From positions 434,001 to 498,000 of the forward strand of contig NZ_FQUT01000002.1 in assembly GCF_900129245.1 (NCBI RefSeq): a stretch of DNA of 64,000 nucleotides, in the 5' to 3' direction. This document shows, one piece after another, positions 26,876 to 36,100 of this stretch. The notes under the pieces are model-generated. The model was not told where the DNA came from. It did no database searches and worked only from the letters and a program-made list of their open reading frames with translations. The stretch comes from Chryseobacterium arachidis (lineage in GTDB: Bacteria > Bacteroidota > Bacteroidia > Flavobacteriales > Weeksellaceae). Each line of letters starts with the position of its first letter. Within the stretch, counting starts at the first letter, position 1. Made by a program: the position numbers and the translations under genes.

Positions 26876-28879
26876 TTAATTAAAAAGTCCGATTTGAACA
26901 GGAACAACAAAAGGGTTGGAGTAGGTTTTCATTCGAACAAATCCCTTGTCATTTTTTGCACTAAACTTGATTAAGGCATCTGCAAAATCACTAAAATCAT
27001 AAAATTTACGTAACTCTTTTACTTCATCTTCATTATTTAAGTGAGCTATAAACCAGTTCTGTGTATTTTTCAAAATGTTTGAGCTAATTGAACTCACTTC
27101 TTGTGTAGCGTACACCATTCCTAGGTTAAGTTTAGCACCTTCCTTAGCTATTCTATTATAAATTTGACTTAAATCTTTATCGTCTTTCTTTGGAAAAAGG
27201 TTGTGTGCTTCCTCAAAGTAAAACTGGATAAAGTTGTTTGGTTTAGCGTCAATAAAATTACTCATAGATGAATTGAAAATTGCTCTACAAATCTTTTCAG
27301 AATATAGATTTTGAATTTCAGGATCTCCTTGAGATAAATCGACAATAACGATTTTACCTTCTCGTAAAAGCTTTTCAATTTCATTTTCAAACAAAATTAT
27401 GGCAGTTGGAGAATGATACTTAATTATTGGCTTTAGCTTAATGTAGCTGTTTATTGGTCCTTTTTCTCCAGGTTGTCTATACTGAGAAATAAATCTGAGC
27501 AAAGCTTTTAAATCGTTATCTGCCCATTCGTGTCCTTTTTTACTTTCATAAGTTTTCAGATAATCCCACTCTTTATAGTTTTTCCAAACCTGGGTAAACC
27601 ACATTGTTGCTTGCTCATAAGTAATGCCATTCACGGGAGTTATAGAACTACCTTCAAGAATCTGGTCGTCGATACCCTCTGCTTTCCCTTGAAATTTAAT
27701 GCTATTTGTTCCAGACAAGGGAAATCCAGCTAATTTCAAACAACATTTATAAGCTGCAAGCTTTCTGTAATAATTGGTTAACTCAGAATTGTCCTCTGGT
27801 TTTTCTAAATTAACCCCCAGAAAGTCCTCTACATAATCAGACTGTTTTCCGAATTGTTTGAAATAGCCTCTTATCAATTCTTGTCCTGCAATAACTTCTT
27901 TATAGAAATTAATTTTCAGTACCTTAAAATTATCTTTCTCCAATACACTATATCTAGCAGTAGCATCATTTTTATATTTTTCGAAAATCGCAGTTCCATC
28001 TTGCAAGTTTTTATTGGCATATTCACCATTAATATCAAAAATGATTTGTCCTACTTTTTCTTTAGGAATTTCATTTTCATTATATGGGTTGATATCTTCT
28101 TGAAAGGTTCCTGTTGAAGTATTAATCGTAGCTTTAATTGAAAGTTCTTGAGTAGCCTCGATTAATTTTTTAACTGTGTTTGATTTACCTGTTCTCGTCA
28201 TCCCAAACAATGCAGTTCTTTTTCCCAATATATCTTTAGTGTGCATATATACTTTTTCATCCGTACTTGCACTTTCAGAATAATTCTTTCTGCTTGAACT
28301 GTAGCGAACTGTTCCTATTTGAAAATTAGAATCTGGTTTTAATGGTCCATCATTATCCCTAAGATTTACAATATATTTGAGATATTTACCCGATGGTTTA
28401 TAAACTTTATATAAATGTGGAGAATAAAAATTTTCTAAATCTGCTCCAAACTCTATTTTTTCATCAGCAGTTTTATAAAATGTCCCAAGTATAGAGCATT
28501 CCATCCCAGAGCAGCTAAACTCAAATCTGGTAAATTGATCAATTTGCCTATTTTTTCCAGCTGTCTTAAGCTCTTCTTTAAAATATTCTATTCTTGAACT
28601 AATTACACTGCTGTCACTTGGAATAGGACAAGGTCTCAATGCTCTTAATAATAATGCTTCATGTACAATTTCTTCTCCAAAGTCGTTTTCATAAAATGCT
28701 AATAGAAAACAACCTTGAGCAATACCTCCAACGTTGTATTTCCAATCATCACATGTTAATAGACTTGTTTTGTCGTAGTCTATTTTAAAAGGATTACCTA
28801 CAAAATTTTTGGAGTCTTTTCCAACCTCAAAAATATCGGTTTTAGCAATTTTTTCAAATTCATCCCTTAAGTTTTCCAT
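26876..28879 (-). CDS. HerA-type hexameric DNA-translocating ATPase, second gene of the defence operon
   Basis: 667 aa. An N-terminal HAS-barrel-like part (about 1-200) is followed by the FtsK/HerA ATPase core: Walker A GMTRTGKS (226-233), Walker B region GKIVIVDLSQGD, FYFEEAHNLFP and the sensor-like VYATQEVSSI. HerA proteins form hexamers that pump DNA into a partner nuclease. Paired HerA-NurA-like genes, SIR2-HerA and DUF4297-HerA are all linked to phage defence. The gene lies 14 nt behind the methyltransferase gene and 6 nt before the nuclease gene. Confidence 0.85.
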   Translation of the reverse strand: MENLRDEFEKIAKTDIFEVGKDSKNFVGNPFKIDYDKTSLLTCDDWKYNVGGIAQGCFLLAFYENDFGEEIVHEALLLRALRPCPIPSDSSVISSRIEYFKEELKTAGKNRQIDQFTRFEFSCSGMECSILGTFYKTADEKIEFGADLENFYSPHLYKVYKPSGKYLKYIVNLRDNDGPLKPDSNFQIGTVRYSSSRKNYSESASTDEKVYMHTKDILGKRTALFGMTRTGKSNTVKKLIEATQELSIKATINTSTGTFQEDINPYNENEIPKEKVGQIIFDINGEYANKNLQDGTAIFEKYKNDATARYSVLEKDNFKVLKINFYKEVIAGQELIRGYFKQFGKQSDYVEDFLGVNLEKPEDNSELTNYYRKLAAYKCCLKLAGFPLSGTNSIKFQGKAEGIDDQILEGSSITPVNGITYEQATMWFTQVWKNYKEWDYLKTYESKKGHEWADNDLKALLRFISQYRQPGEKGPINSYIKLKPIIKYHSPTAIILFENEIEKLLREGKIVIVDLSQGDPEIQNLYSEKICRAIFNSSMSNFIDAKPNNFIQFYFEEAHNLFPKKDDKDLSQIYNRIAKEGAKLNLGMVYATQEVSSISSNILKNTQNWFIAHLNNEDEVKELRKFYDFSDFADALIKFSAKNDKGFVRMKTYSNPFVVPVQIGLFN

Positions 28880-28893
28880 AGTTATAGTAGTTT

Positions 28894-29883
28894 TTATTTT
28901 AATGGTGATTTTAAATCAGGATCGCTAAACCTAATAATGGCTTGTTCAATATAGTCTTCTTTAATTTCAAATGATATCCACTTACGGTTTAATTTTTCTG
29001 CACAATAACCTGTAGTGTTACTTCCAGAAAATGGATCAAGAACCAAATCTTCTTCATCTGTCAAAAATTGAATAAAGAAATTTACCAGTCCGCCAGACAT
29101 ACGAGCTGGATGTGGCATAATTCCTTTCTCTCTACAAGTTTTTAGAAAGTAGCCATTAGAATTGGTATTTGAAAAACTCAATACACTATGAGGTAATCTA
29201 ACTTCTCTATTTTCATCCAAAGCTTCCATTTCAAAAAAGTTATGAGAAATACTTCCTCCATTATCTTTTAGAAATCCTTTTTCACTTATTTGATGTTCTG
29301 ATGGGCGTTTACCGGCATTATAGGATTGCTTTTTTAGCAATTGTTCCATACTTTTACTGTAGGGACGTAATACTTTGCTATTATCTGCTTTTGGGAAATC
29401 ATTTTTAGCAATCCACCAAACGTGTGTATAACTGTCAACTGTTCGTAATCTATTAACAGTTACCCATTGAGCTGGCGAAGGCAGTTTCGACGGGTTATAG
29501 CAAATGAATTCTTGAATTAATCTAAGATTAGCTTCAGGATGCTTAACCATTCCTAAAAGACATTCTAGATGTAATAATGATTGAACAGGTCTCTCTGGTT
29601 CCCAAGCATTTCCAATCTCTATGACCAATGAACCATTATCAGCTAAAAGATCGGAAAATATTGGTGCTAATTTTATAAACCAATCTTTATATTCTTCCCC
29701 TTTTTCGTTTCCATATTGCTTTTTGTTATTAAGAGGAAATGGAGGTGAAGTAACTATAAGATTTACTTTACCTTTCAATTTGGCTAATTTTTTATCATTT
29801 TTCAATAACTCAAGCGAATTCCCTACTATAAGTTTACCAAGCTTGGATTTATATTTTTTATTTTGCTTTATTTCATCTAACAT
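28894..29883 (-). CDS. DNA methyltransferase (N4-cytosine or N6-adenine, beta class), first gene of the defence operon
   Basis: 329 aa. Catalytic motif IV VTSPPFPL (T45-F49) comes before the SAM-binding motif I VLDPFSGSNTTGYCAEKL near the C-terminus: the order of beta-class amino-methyltransferases. SPPF is common in N4-cytosine enzymes but occurs in adenine enzymes too. No restriction gene of ordinary type II form is adjacent; instead a HerA-NurA pair follows. It probably marks host DNA as self for the downstream nuclease machinery. It opens the operon, and the long upstream gap contains two TACGG/CCGTA palindromes. Confidence 0.88.
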   Translation of the reverse strand: MLDEIKQNKKYKSKLGKLIVGNSLELLKNDKKLAKLKGKVNLIVTSPPFPLNNKKQYGNEKGEEYKDWFIKLAPIFSDLLADNGSLVIEIGNAWEPERPVQSLLHLECLLGMVKHPEANLRLIQEFICYNPSKLPSPAQWVTVNRLRTVDSYTHVWWIAKNDFPKADNSKVLRPYSKSMEQLLKKQSYNAGKRPSEHQISEKGFLKDNGGSISHNFFEMEALDENREVRLPHSVLSFSNTNSNGYFLKTCREKGIMPHPARMSGGLVNFFIQFLTDEEDLVLDPFSGSNTTGYCAEKLNRKWISFEIKEDYIEQAIIRFSDPDLKSPLK

Positions 29884-30440
29884 AAAAACCTATTTATAGT
29901 ATATATTCTTAACTCTCTAAGGTATACTACTTCCTTAAAAAATTATTGATAATTAATTAAAATATTTAAACCTTCAAAATTAAGTAATATAACTTCCACA
30001 TAATCTAGATATTTGATAATTGTGATTAACTATCAAAAATACCTAAATCTTAAAAAAATTAAATACGGTTTTCCGTAAAATGCAAATTATCGAAAAAGTT
30101 AGTAAAAATCCCCTAAAAAAATATCCGTATAAATACGGATAATGTGAAATTTATGGATATCGAAGATTCATTTTAGTTATTATAATCAAAACATTCTTAT
30201 CACAATCAAGCTTATTAATCAATTGATTAAACAAGAAGTCTTAATCATCTATTGATAATAATTAACTTTTGATAACAGGAAACAAAGAAATTATTGCAGT
30301 CGACCGGAGCGTACACGATAAAAAATTTAATTATTTCAATAGACAAAATTATAACTTTAAAAGGAGATCAATACAGTGAAATAAAATTTTAACATTAAAT
30401 ATTACAAACTGATTATCAAACCTTTAATTTATTTTAAATA
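29884..30440. other. Gene-free upstream region of the defence operon
   Basis: About 560 bp of AT-rich DNA without a supported ORF. It contains two inverted repeats sharing a CCGTA half-site, TACGGTTTTCCGTA (30064-30077) and TATCCGTA-TAAA-TACGGATA (30122-30141). It also has TTAACTTTTGATAA-like sequence (about 30262), the reverse complement of repeats at 2338-2367. Promoters for the methyltransferase (leftward) should be here; the M15 gene has its own promoter from 30441. Confidence 0.5.
30064..30141. promoter_or_regulatory. Paired TACGG/CCGTA palindromes, candidate operators
   Basis: TACGG-TTTT-CCGTA (30064-30077) and TATCCGTA-TAAA-TACGGATA (30122-30141) lie 58 bp apart, start to start, about 180-260 bp upstream of the methyltransferase start. 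They share a half-site, have 4-nt spacers and no following T-run, so operators are more likely than terminators. Confidence 0.45.
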
Positions 30441-30474
30441 CGTCAAGTTTTGTCGTTCCCGACTCTTAGCTTTG
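30441..30474 (+). promoter_or_regulatory. WYL-regulon-type operator/promoter, copy B
   Basis: CGTCAAGTTTTGTCG at 30441-30455, then the -7 box TAGCTTTG at 30467-30474: repeat start to box start is 26 nt. The M15 peptidase ATG follows 29 nt later. Confidence 0.88.
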
Positions 30475-30502
30475 TTTTCCAAAAACACTAAAAATCGACA
30501 AT

Positions 30503-31003
30503 ATGGACAAAGTGACTTTACAGAGAATTGAAAAACTTCACCATTCAGTAAGAGAAGAAGTGAAGCAGATTATTAAGGAATGCGATGAAGCATTAACGGG
30601 AAGAGCAAAGGTGAGAATCACGCAAGGTTTAAGAAGCTTTGAAGAGCAGGAAAAACTCTATGCGATCGGGAGAATTACCTCCGGAAAAAAAGTAACGAAT
30701 GCCAAAGCCGGACAAAGCATCCACAATTATGGACTTGCCGTGGATATCTGTATGATCATTGACGGAAAAACCGTAAGCTGGGACACCGCAAAAGACTGGG
30801 ATAATGACGGAGTTGCCGATTGGTACGAATGTGTGAAAATTTTTGCTAAACACGGTTGGGACTGGGGCGGAAACTGGAAAACCTTTAAAGATCTTCCACA
30901 CTTTGAAAAGAAGAATATTTTAACAAAGAAAGGATTGGTGAAAACGAGATGGAGAACATTGGCTAAAATGCCTAGAGATAAAGAAAATTATTTGGTGATT
31001 TAA
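30503..31003 (+). CDS. M15-family peptidoglycan peptidase (endolysin-like)
   Basis: 166 aa. The zinc site of M15 peptidases is complete: SIHNYGLAVDI gives H74 and D81, and DLPHFEK gives H133. RITQGLRSFEEQEKLYAIGR is the typical upstream segment. Such enzymes (VanY/CwlK type, phage L-alanoyl-D-glutamate endopeptidases) cut peptide bridges in the cell wall. There is no signal peptide, as in phage endolysins and injected effectors, so it needs another route to the periplasm. It has its own WYL-type operator and lies beside a patatin phospholipase under the same control, suggesting a lysis or effector role. Confidence 0.9.
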   Translation: MDKVTLQRIEKLHHSVREEVKQIIKECDEALTGRAKVRITQGLRSFEEQEKLYAIGRITSGKKVTNAKAGQSIHNYGLAVDICMIIDGKTVSWDTAKDWDNDGVADWYECVKIFAKHGWDWGGNWKTFKDLPHFEKKNILTKKGLVKTRWRTLAKMPRDKENYLVI

Positions 31004-31032
31004 TTCTCTTTTATTTGAATTTATTTTTAATA

Positions 31033-31066
31033 CGACGAGTTTTGTCGCTTCCCCGATCTATCTTTG
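31033..31066 (+). promoter_or_regulatory. WYL-regulon-type operator/promoter, copy C
   Basis: CGACGAGTTTTGTCG at 31033-31047 with a perfect -7 box TATCTTTG at 31059-31066, again 26 nt start to start. It lies 125 nt before the chosen patatin start. Confidence 0.88.
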
Positions 31067-31190
31067 CTTTAAAGAAACACACCAAAGCAATCATTATAAA
31101 AAGTTAAAACCAATAGTCTATTCTTCGGAAAACTATTGGTTTTACTTGTCTAAAATTGCCACACATTTCTTAAAAACCAAGTATAGAAAC

Positions 31191-32228
31191 ATGAAAAAGA
31201 CAACCATTCTTTCTTTGGACGGGGGCGGAATCAGAGGCATTATCACATGCATCATTCTGCGCTACATAGAAGAGCAACTGCAGTTTTATGATAAGCCTGG
31301 CGCAAAGCTTGGCGATTATTTCGACTTCGTTGCGGGAAGCAGTACAGGAGGACTGATTGCGTCTATTATTCTATGTCCCGATGAACACCGAAAAGCAAAA
31401 TATTCAATCCAGAAAGGGCTAGAATTGTATGCTGAAAAAGGTGGCGACATATTTCAGGTTTCCTTTTGGGAGCGTTTGGTGAATCCGTTTGGATTACTGA
31501 ATGAAAAAATCTCACAGGAAGCACTTGAAAAGAATTTGACTGACTTTTTTGGAAATTTAGAATTAAAAGAATTAATAAAGCCTTGTTTAATAACAAGCTA
31601 TGACATTGAAAACAGAAGAGCAAAATTGTTCAATTCGTGGAAAGCAAATTTGAGCACCGATAATTTTTATGTAAAAGATGTTTGCAGAGCGACCTCAGCA
31701 GCGCCTACGTACTTTTCTCCGGTTCAGATTAAATCGATGTACGGACAGATTTTCAGCCTGATCGACGGCGGAATGTTTGCCAATAATCCGGCACTCTGTG
31801 CGTATGCTGAAGCAAGAAAAATCCCTTTTGCAGAAGTACTGAAGAACCATCAGAAAGCAAATCATCCGATTGTAAATGATATGATTATTGTATCGATCGG
31901 GACAGGAATTGAGGCAAGACCCTATTCATTTAAAAAACTACAAAAAGCCGGAAAAATCGGTTGGGTGAATCCCATTATTGACATTTTAATGTCAGCCAAT
32001 GCAGAAACAGTTGACTATCAATTAGGTCAGATGTTCCAGACGTTAGGATTGAGAAATCAGAAAAATTACTATCGACTAAATCCTTCGTTGAAAAACGCTT
32101 CCCCCGCAATGGATAATGTAAGAAGATCAAACATTGAAAGTTTAATTCAAGCCGGACTAAGCTATATCGATGATAACAGAGAAATGCTGAACCAGATTGT
32201 ACAGAAATTAATCAAAAACAAAATATAA
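31191..32228 (+). CDS. Patatin-like phospholipase
   Basis: 345 aa from the start MKKTTILSLDGGG; an in-frame ATG at 31146 would add 15 residues, but patatins normally begin right at this strand. The oxyanion motif is GGGIRG (11-16), the nucleophile elbow GSSTGG (Ser51), and the catalytic Asp lies in LIDGGMFANNP (D192). The family hydrolyses acyl chains from membrane phospholipids. It has its own operator/promoter of the WYL-type family, directly after the M15 gene. Bacterial patatins serve as effectors of CBASS, as type VI toxins and in lipid turnover; here co-regulation with a cell-wall peptidase favours an effector or lysis function. Confidence 0.92.
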   Translation: MKKTTILSLDGGGIRGIITCIILRYIEEQLQFYDKPGAKLGDYFDFVAGSSTGGLIASIILCPDEHRKAKYSIQKGLELYAEKGGDIFQVSFWERLVNPFGLLNEKISQEALEKNLTDFFGNLELKELIKPCLITSYDIENRRAKLFNSWKANLSTDNFYVKDVCRATSAAPTYFSPVQIKSMYGQIFSLIDGGMFANNPALCAYAEARKIPFAEVLKNHQKANHPIVNDMIIVSIGTGIEARPYSFKKLQKAGKIGWVNPIIDILMSANAETVDYQLGQMFQTLGLRNQKNYYRLNPSLKNASPAMDNVRRSNIESLIQAGLSYIDDNREMLNQIVQKLIKNKI

Positions 32229-32294
32229 GCTTTTAACCTTATAATTAATCAATATAAGCTTTTTTGATTATATTTAAATAGCAAAAAGACTACA

Positions 32295-32525
32295 ATGAAT
32301 AACAACATGAAGGCAACTTTAGCATCAATTATTATGAGCACATTATTTTTCATCGCTAGTTATTTCATTTTGTATCTTTTATTTGATTATTTCAATCCTC
32401 CCATTACAGAAGACGGCCATAAATATATGCCAATCGGAAATGTTTTCTATTCAGGAATTACGGCTTTTACAGCGACTATTTTGTTCTTCATCATCATTAG
32501 AAAATATATAAAAAGAAAGTTATAA
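32295..32525 (+). CDS. Small two-transmembrane protein, possibly holin-like
   Basis: 76 aa. Two clear hydrophobic helices (about 9-30 and 48-68) are separated by a short loop YFNPPITEDGHKYMPIG, and it ends in a basic tail RKYIKRKL. The layout resembles small holins and also many uncharacterised membrane peptides. It lies 66 nt after the patatin gene on the same strand, so it is probably in the same transcript. Next to an endolysin-like peptidase and a phospholipase a pore-forming role would make sense, but nothing in the sequence proves it. Confidence 0.6.
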   Translation: MNNNMKATLASIIMSTLFFIASYFILYLLFDYFNPPITEDGHKYMPIGNVFYSGITAFTATILFFIIIRKYIKRKL

Positions 32526-32549
32526 TTTTTTTCTAAAATATTTAAAACA

Positions 32550-32583
32550 CGTCAAGTTTTGTCGCCTTCTGCTCCTATCTTTG
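32550..32583 (+). promoter_or_regulatory. WYL-regulon-type operator/promoter, copy D
   Basis: CGTCAAGTTTTGTCG at 32550-32564 and a perfect TATCTTTG -7 box at 32576-32583, 26 nt start to start. It precedes the small acidic protein gene and may also feed the giant gene at 33148. Confidence 0.88.
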
Positions 32584-32651
32584 GATTATAAACAAAGCAC
32601 AAAAACAATCATTAAAAACTTAATTATACCATTTGAATTCTACATTGATCA

Positions 32652-32985
32652 ATGCTGGACAGCCGGAAACATGTTCCAATTTTAACACCAAAATTCAGAC
32701 ACAAAACATGGAAACACCCAATCACAATCCAGATATACTCTTTGATGAAGACCTCTACACCATAGAATGGAGCGACATCGAAAACGCAGAGATGGACTAT
32801 GAAAATTATCTCAACGACATTGAAAATTTCTTCCACCAGGATTTCGAAAATGACATTCTTGAAGAAGAAGTTTATTAACTAAATTTTAAGTACACAGTTC
32901 TGTTGCTGTTCGGCATCATCTACCACAAATCCTTTAATGTCTCATCCTTTGAATTCACCATTCACAAAATGCTGGACAGCCGGAA
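32652..32985. repeat. Direct repeat ATGCTGGACAGCCGGAA flanking the small acidic gene
   Basis: The 17-mer occurs at 32652-32668 and 32969-32985. In both, TTTGAATTC lies just upstream and a similar AAAATTC-type stretch lies downstream. The second copy follows a decayed operator-like sequence at 32891-32905 (TACACAGTTCTGTTG). The promoter/leader region of copy D therefore seems to be duplicated, with the small gene between the copies. Confidence 0.7.
32708..32878 (+). CDS. Small acidic protein (56 aa)
   Basis: I chose the start METPNHNPDILF (32708); the frame extends upstream to 32633 but that part contains the duplicated non-coding repeat. The protein is strongly acidic: about a third of residues are Asp/Glu (LFDEDLYTIEWSDIENAEMD and the tail NDILEEEVY), with aromatic residues interspersed, like a DNA mimic or a small chaperone. 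It has its own WYL-type promoter and precedes the giant gene, so it may assist it. No family is recognised. Confidence 0.5.
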   Translation: METPNHNPDILFDEDLYTIEWSDIENAEMDYENYLNDIENFFHQDFENDILEEEVY

Positions 32986-33041
32986 CTGTGTTTAAAATTC
33001 GACACTAAAATATCACAGAAATAAAAAGAAATATAAACACC

Positions 33042-33115
33042 AAGGTGGAAAATTTTGTCTGAAAACCACTTGAAAAAAATTACTGACTCAAAGTTTTCTT
33101 ATAAAAGAAACTTTT
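33042..33115 (+). promoter_or_regulatory. Leader hairpins before the 1367-aa gene
   Basis: CAAGGTGG (from 33041) pairs with CCACTTG (33066-33072), one base bulged. AAAGTTTTCTT (33090-33100) pairs with AAGAAACTTTT (33105-33115). The first hairpin shares the block CTGAAAACCAC (33059-33069) with the leader of the 1223-aa gene (2745-2755), and both occupy the same place before the ATG. A conserved 5' untranslated element is likely. Confidence 0.5.
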
Positions 33116-33147
33116 AAACAACCTTTTAAAACCAAAACAATCACAAA

Positions 33148-36100
33148 ATGGCAGAAAATGAAAACCCAGCAACGCCGATTGCAGAAAACACACCAACACA
33201 AACATTATTTAGATTTGTAAGCTTAAGAAGTCCACAATTATCCGATGAAAAAGAACAGGATAAAAGATTTATCTTTATTCATGAACAAGCAAAGGCCAAT
33301 GGACACTTTTACATTCCTGTAACTACAGGAACAGGGAGAAAAAGACAGCTTTTATTAACTCAGGCTGCAAGCTATCAATCATCTTCAGAATTTATTTCTA
33401 AAAATAACCCGTCTAATAATTTAAATACTTTCAAAACTACTTATAAGGCTATTTATGATTTTGCGGTTTGGTTAGCAAGAAATAAAAATACATGTACTTA
33501 TGCAGAGTTTCATACTCAAAGAGGGTTAGCTATTACTATAAATACTACATTTCCAACCGTTACTACGCTATGGGATAACCTCATTTATCAAGTCGTTACT
33601 CAAAAAGATTTTTATATTAAAGAAGTTATGATGCAGGTGATTTTAGCATTAAGTACATTTCTAATTAGTAACGAGGAAGAAATGAAAACTGTGTTAAATT
33701 CAAGAATTGTCCTTCCTAAAGAGATGATGATGGACGATGATGCTTCTCTTACATCAGGTATTGTTTCAAAAGCTGCCGGCAATACAGTAAAGGAAACCGC
33801 TCCTACTGAAGAAATGAGAAAGCAGCAGGAAGTGTCTTCCGCAAAAACTAAACTTAGCAGAATTGAAGGCTTAAAGAAAAACCTTGCTGTTATTGAAAAA
33901 CAGTACAATAAAGAGTATCAGGCAGAATATAAAGCACAGGATGAAGCATATCAGGCAAGAATAGCTCCGATTATGCAGGAGTATAATGCTGCTTTGGCAG
34001 CGGCAAAGGAAGAGTATTGCGGCATCAGACCTCCAGGAACAGTATATGATCCTAATGACCCTTGTCAGCAACCCAAAGAGGTTCCTGCTCCTAAACTTCC
34101 TGCATTTGAATTTAATTTCAGAGACGAAGTAAGCTCTGAATCTTTAAATCAATCCTTAAAGCCAGAAAGTTTTGATACTTTACTTGATGTTTTGGGGTAC
34201 ACATTCACACCAGAACAGATAGGCGATAGTTTCGCTGCGTTACAAAGCAGCGCTGATCTTGATATATTGCTTGAGGGAAGGAACACTTTTGCTGAACTTC
34301 AGGCTGTAATTAATGAAAATGTAGAAAGGCTCAACAATACTATCATTGAAAATACGCTAAATAATGAGGAAACCTACGCCAGTATCGGTGGAGTTATTGT
34401 TCCCGTAGCCAGAACAGTTTCAGTTCCATTTACCTATCAGGTTTGTACAAAATTGATGTACAAGCAGTATGTATTGGATTTAGCGTTGAATGTGCCGGAT
34501 TCATCGTGGGAAGTCAATATGATTTCTTATCAGGTCACTCCTGCCGGAACCTCTACAACAATTGACCAAAGCTATTATGTAAAATCCAGATCCGGAAATA
34601 CTATTTTCCTGAATGATTTATTCAGTCCAGGATTGGATTTAAATAATGTTCATGACTCCATGTTAAGAGTAAAAGTAGTTTTTACCAACGGACGAGTGAC
34701 AGAATTTGTAACACCTGTCAGTGTGAGAACCTGTACTTCTGGTAAATTTGAGTTGGAAGTTGAAGAAGGAGAATCTCCGGAAGTCATTATTGATGACGAA
34801 AATAACTTTATTCCTTCAGGATTTGGCTTCAAAAATATTGGTATTGCTGATTATCTTAAAGTCGAACAAAGTACTCATGCCTACGTAGAAGGAGAAGTTG
34901 CCCACATCGAAAACGTGATGGCCAGAGAATATCGTGAAAAATCTACCCGAAGATTAAGAAGAAGCGAAAATACAACCACAACATCTTCCGATACAGAAAG
35001 AGAGCAGCTTACGGATACTACGACAGCCAATCGTTTTGAAATGCAGAATGAGATTTCAAAGATGGCTCAACAATCCAAAGATGCAAACGCGCAAGCCTTC
35101 TTTAATACAGAAGGAACAATGGGAACAGTAAATTTTCAGGCCGGTGTCTCCGGCGGATTTGCTAGTCATAATTCAAAAGAAGAAAGTACAAGACAAGCTG
35201 TTACACAATCTCAGGACATTACAGCAAGAGCCATGGACAGAATTGTAACTAAAGTACATGAAGAAAGAATTGAGAAAATCATTGATGAATTCGAAGAAAC
35301 AAATTCTCATGGCTTAGATAACAGAAAGGGTGATAAACATGTTGTTGGCGTTTACAGATGGGTTGATAAACTGATGAAGAATCAGATCTACAACTATGGG
35401 AAAAGAATGATGTTTGAGTTTATGATTCCTGAGCCTGCTAAGTTACATTTATTAGGCATGAAGAATGTTAAAACAGCAGATCAAATAGATCTAATAAAAC
35501 CTGAAGATCCAAGAAAATCCCAGACAATGCCTTTGTCCGATTATTCGGGTTTAGAAAATGAAGCTATTTTAAAATATTGGATTAGTAAATATAATGTAGA
35601 AGTTGAATTTCTTGAAAAAGAAATTATCGAAAGTTTCTCGTTTTCAGAAAAAGGTTTGGGACATACATCTAGTGATGAAGGATTTGGAAGATGGTCTGGT
35701 TCTTATCATAAGGAAATTGAGCTTAAAGAAGGCTATATGTTGAAAAACTTAAAGGGTCAAATAGCTATGGGACCTCTTCATTGGGGAAGCCACCCATCTG
35801 TAGGATATTTTAGCTTACTTGTCTGCGGCACATTGCATAACGTTGGTAATACCAATATTAGTAGTACTTGTACAATTAATTCTTCTTTTGGATTAGATAA
35901 CGGAATTAGAAAAAATATTGCAATTGCATTAAAATCCTGGGATGTAGAAACAATTTCCGGCTCATTAGTGGCAACTTGTCAACTCACACCTGAAACGAAA
36001 AAGCAATGGCAACAAAAAACATTTAAAGCAATTATTGATGCTTACGAAGAAGCGTTAATCGAATACAACAACAAACTTTCTGAAGAGAATAATAAAGCTG

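Noticed and set aside
19060-29883. BREX, DISARM or an ordinary type II restriction-modification system
   Set aside because: No PglX, PglZ or BrxC-like gene, no DrmA/DrmB helicase or DUF1998, and no separate restriction enzyme are present; the gene set differs.
32891-32905. Sixth WYL-type operator (TACACAGTTCTGTTG)
   Set aside because: The left arm is lost and no TAnnTTTG box occurs 26 nt downstream of its start; kept only as a decayed copy.
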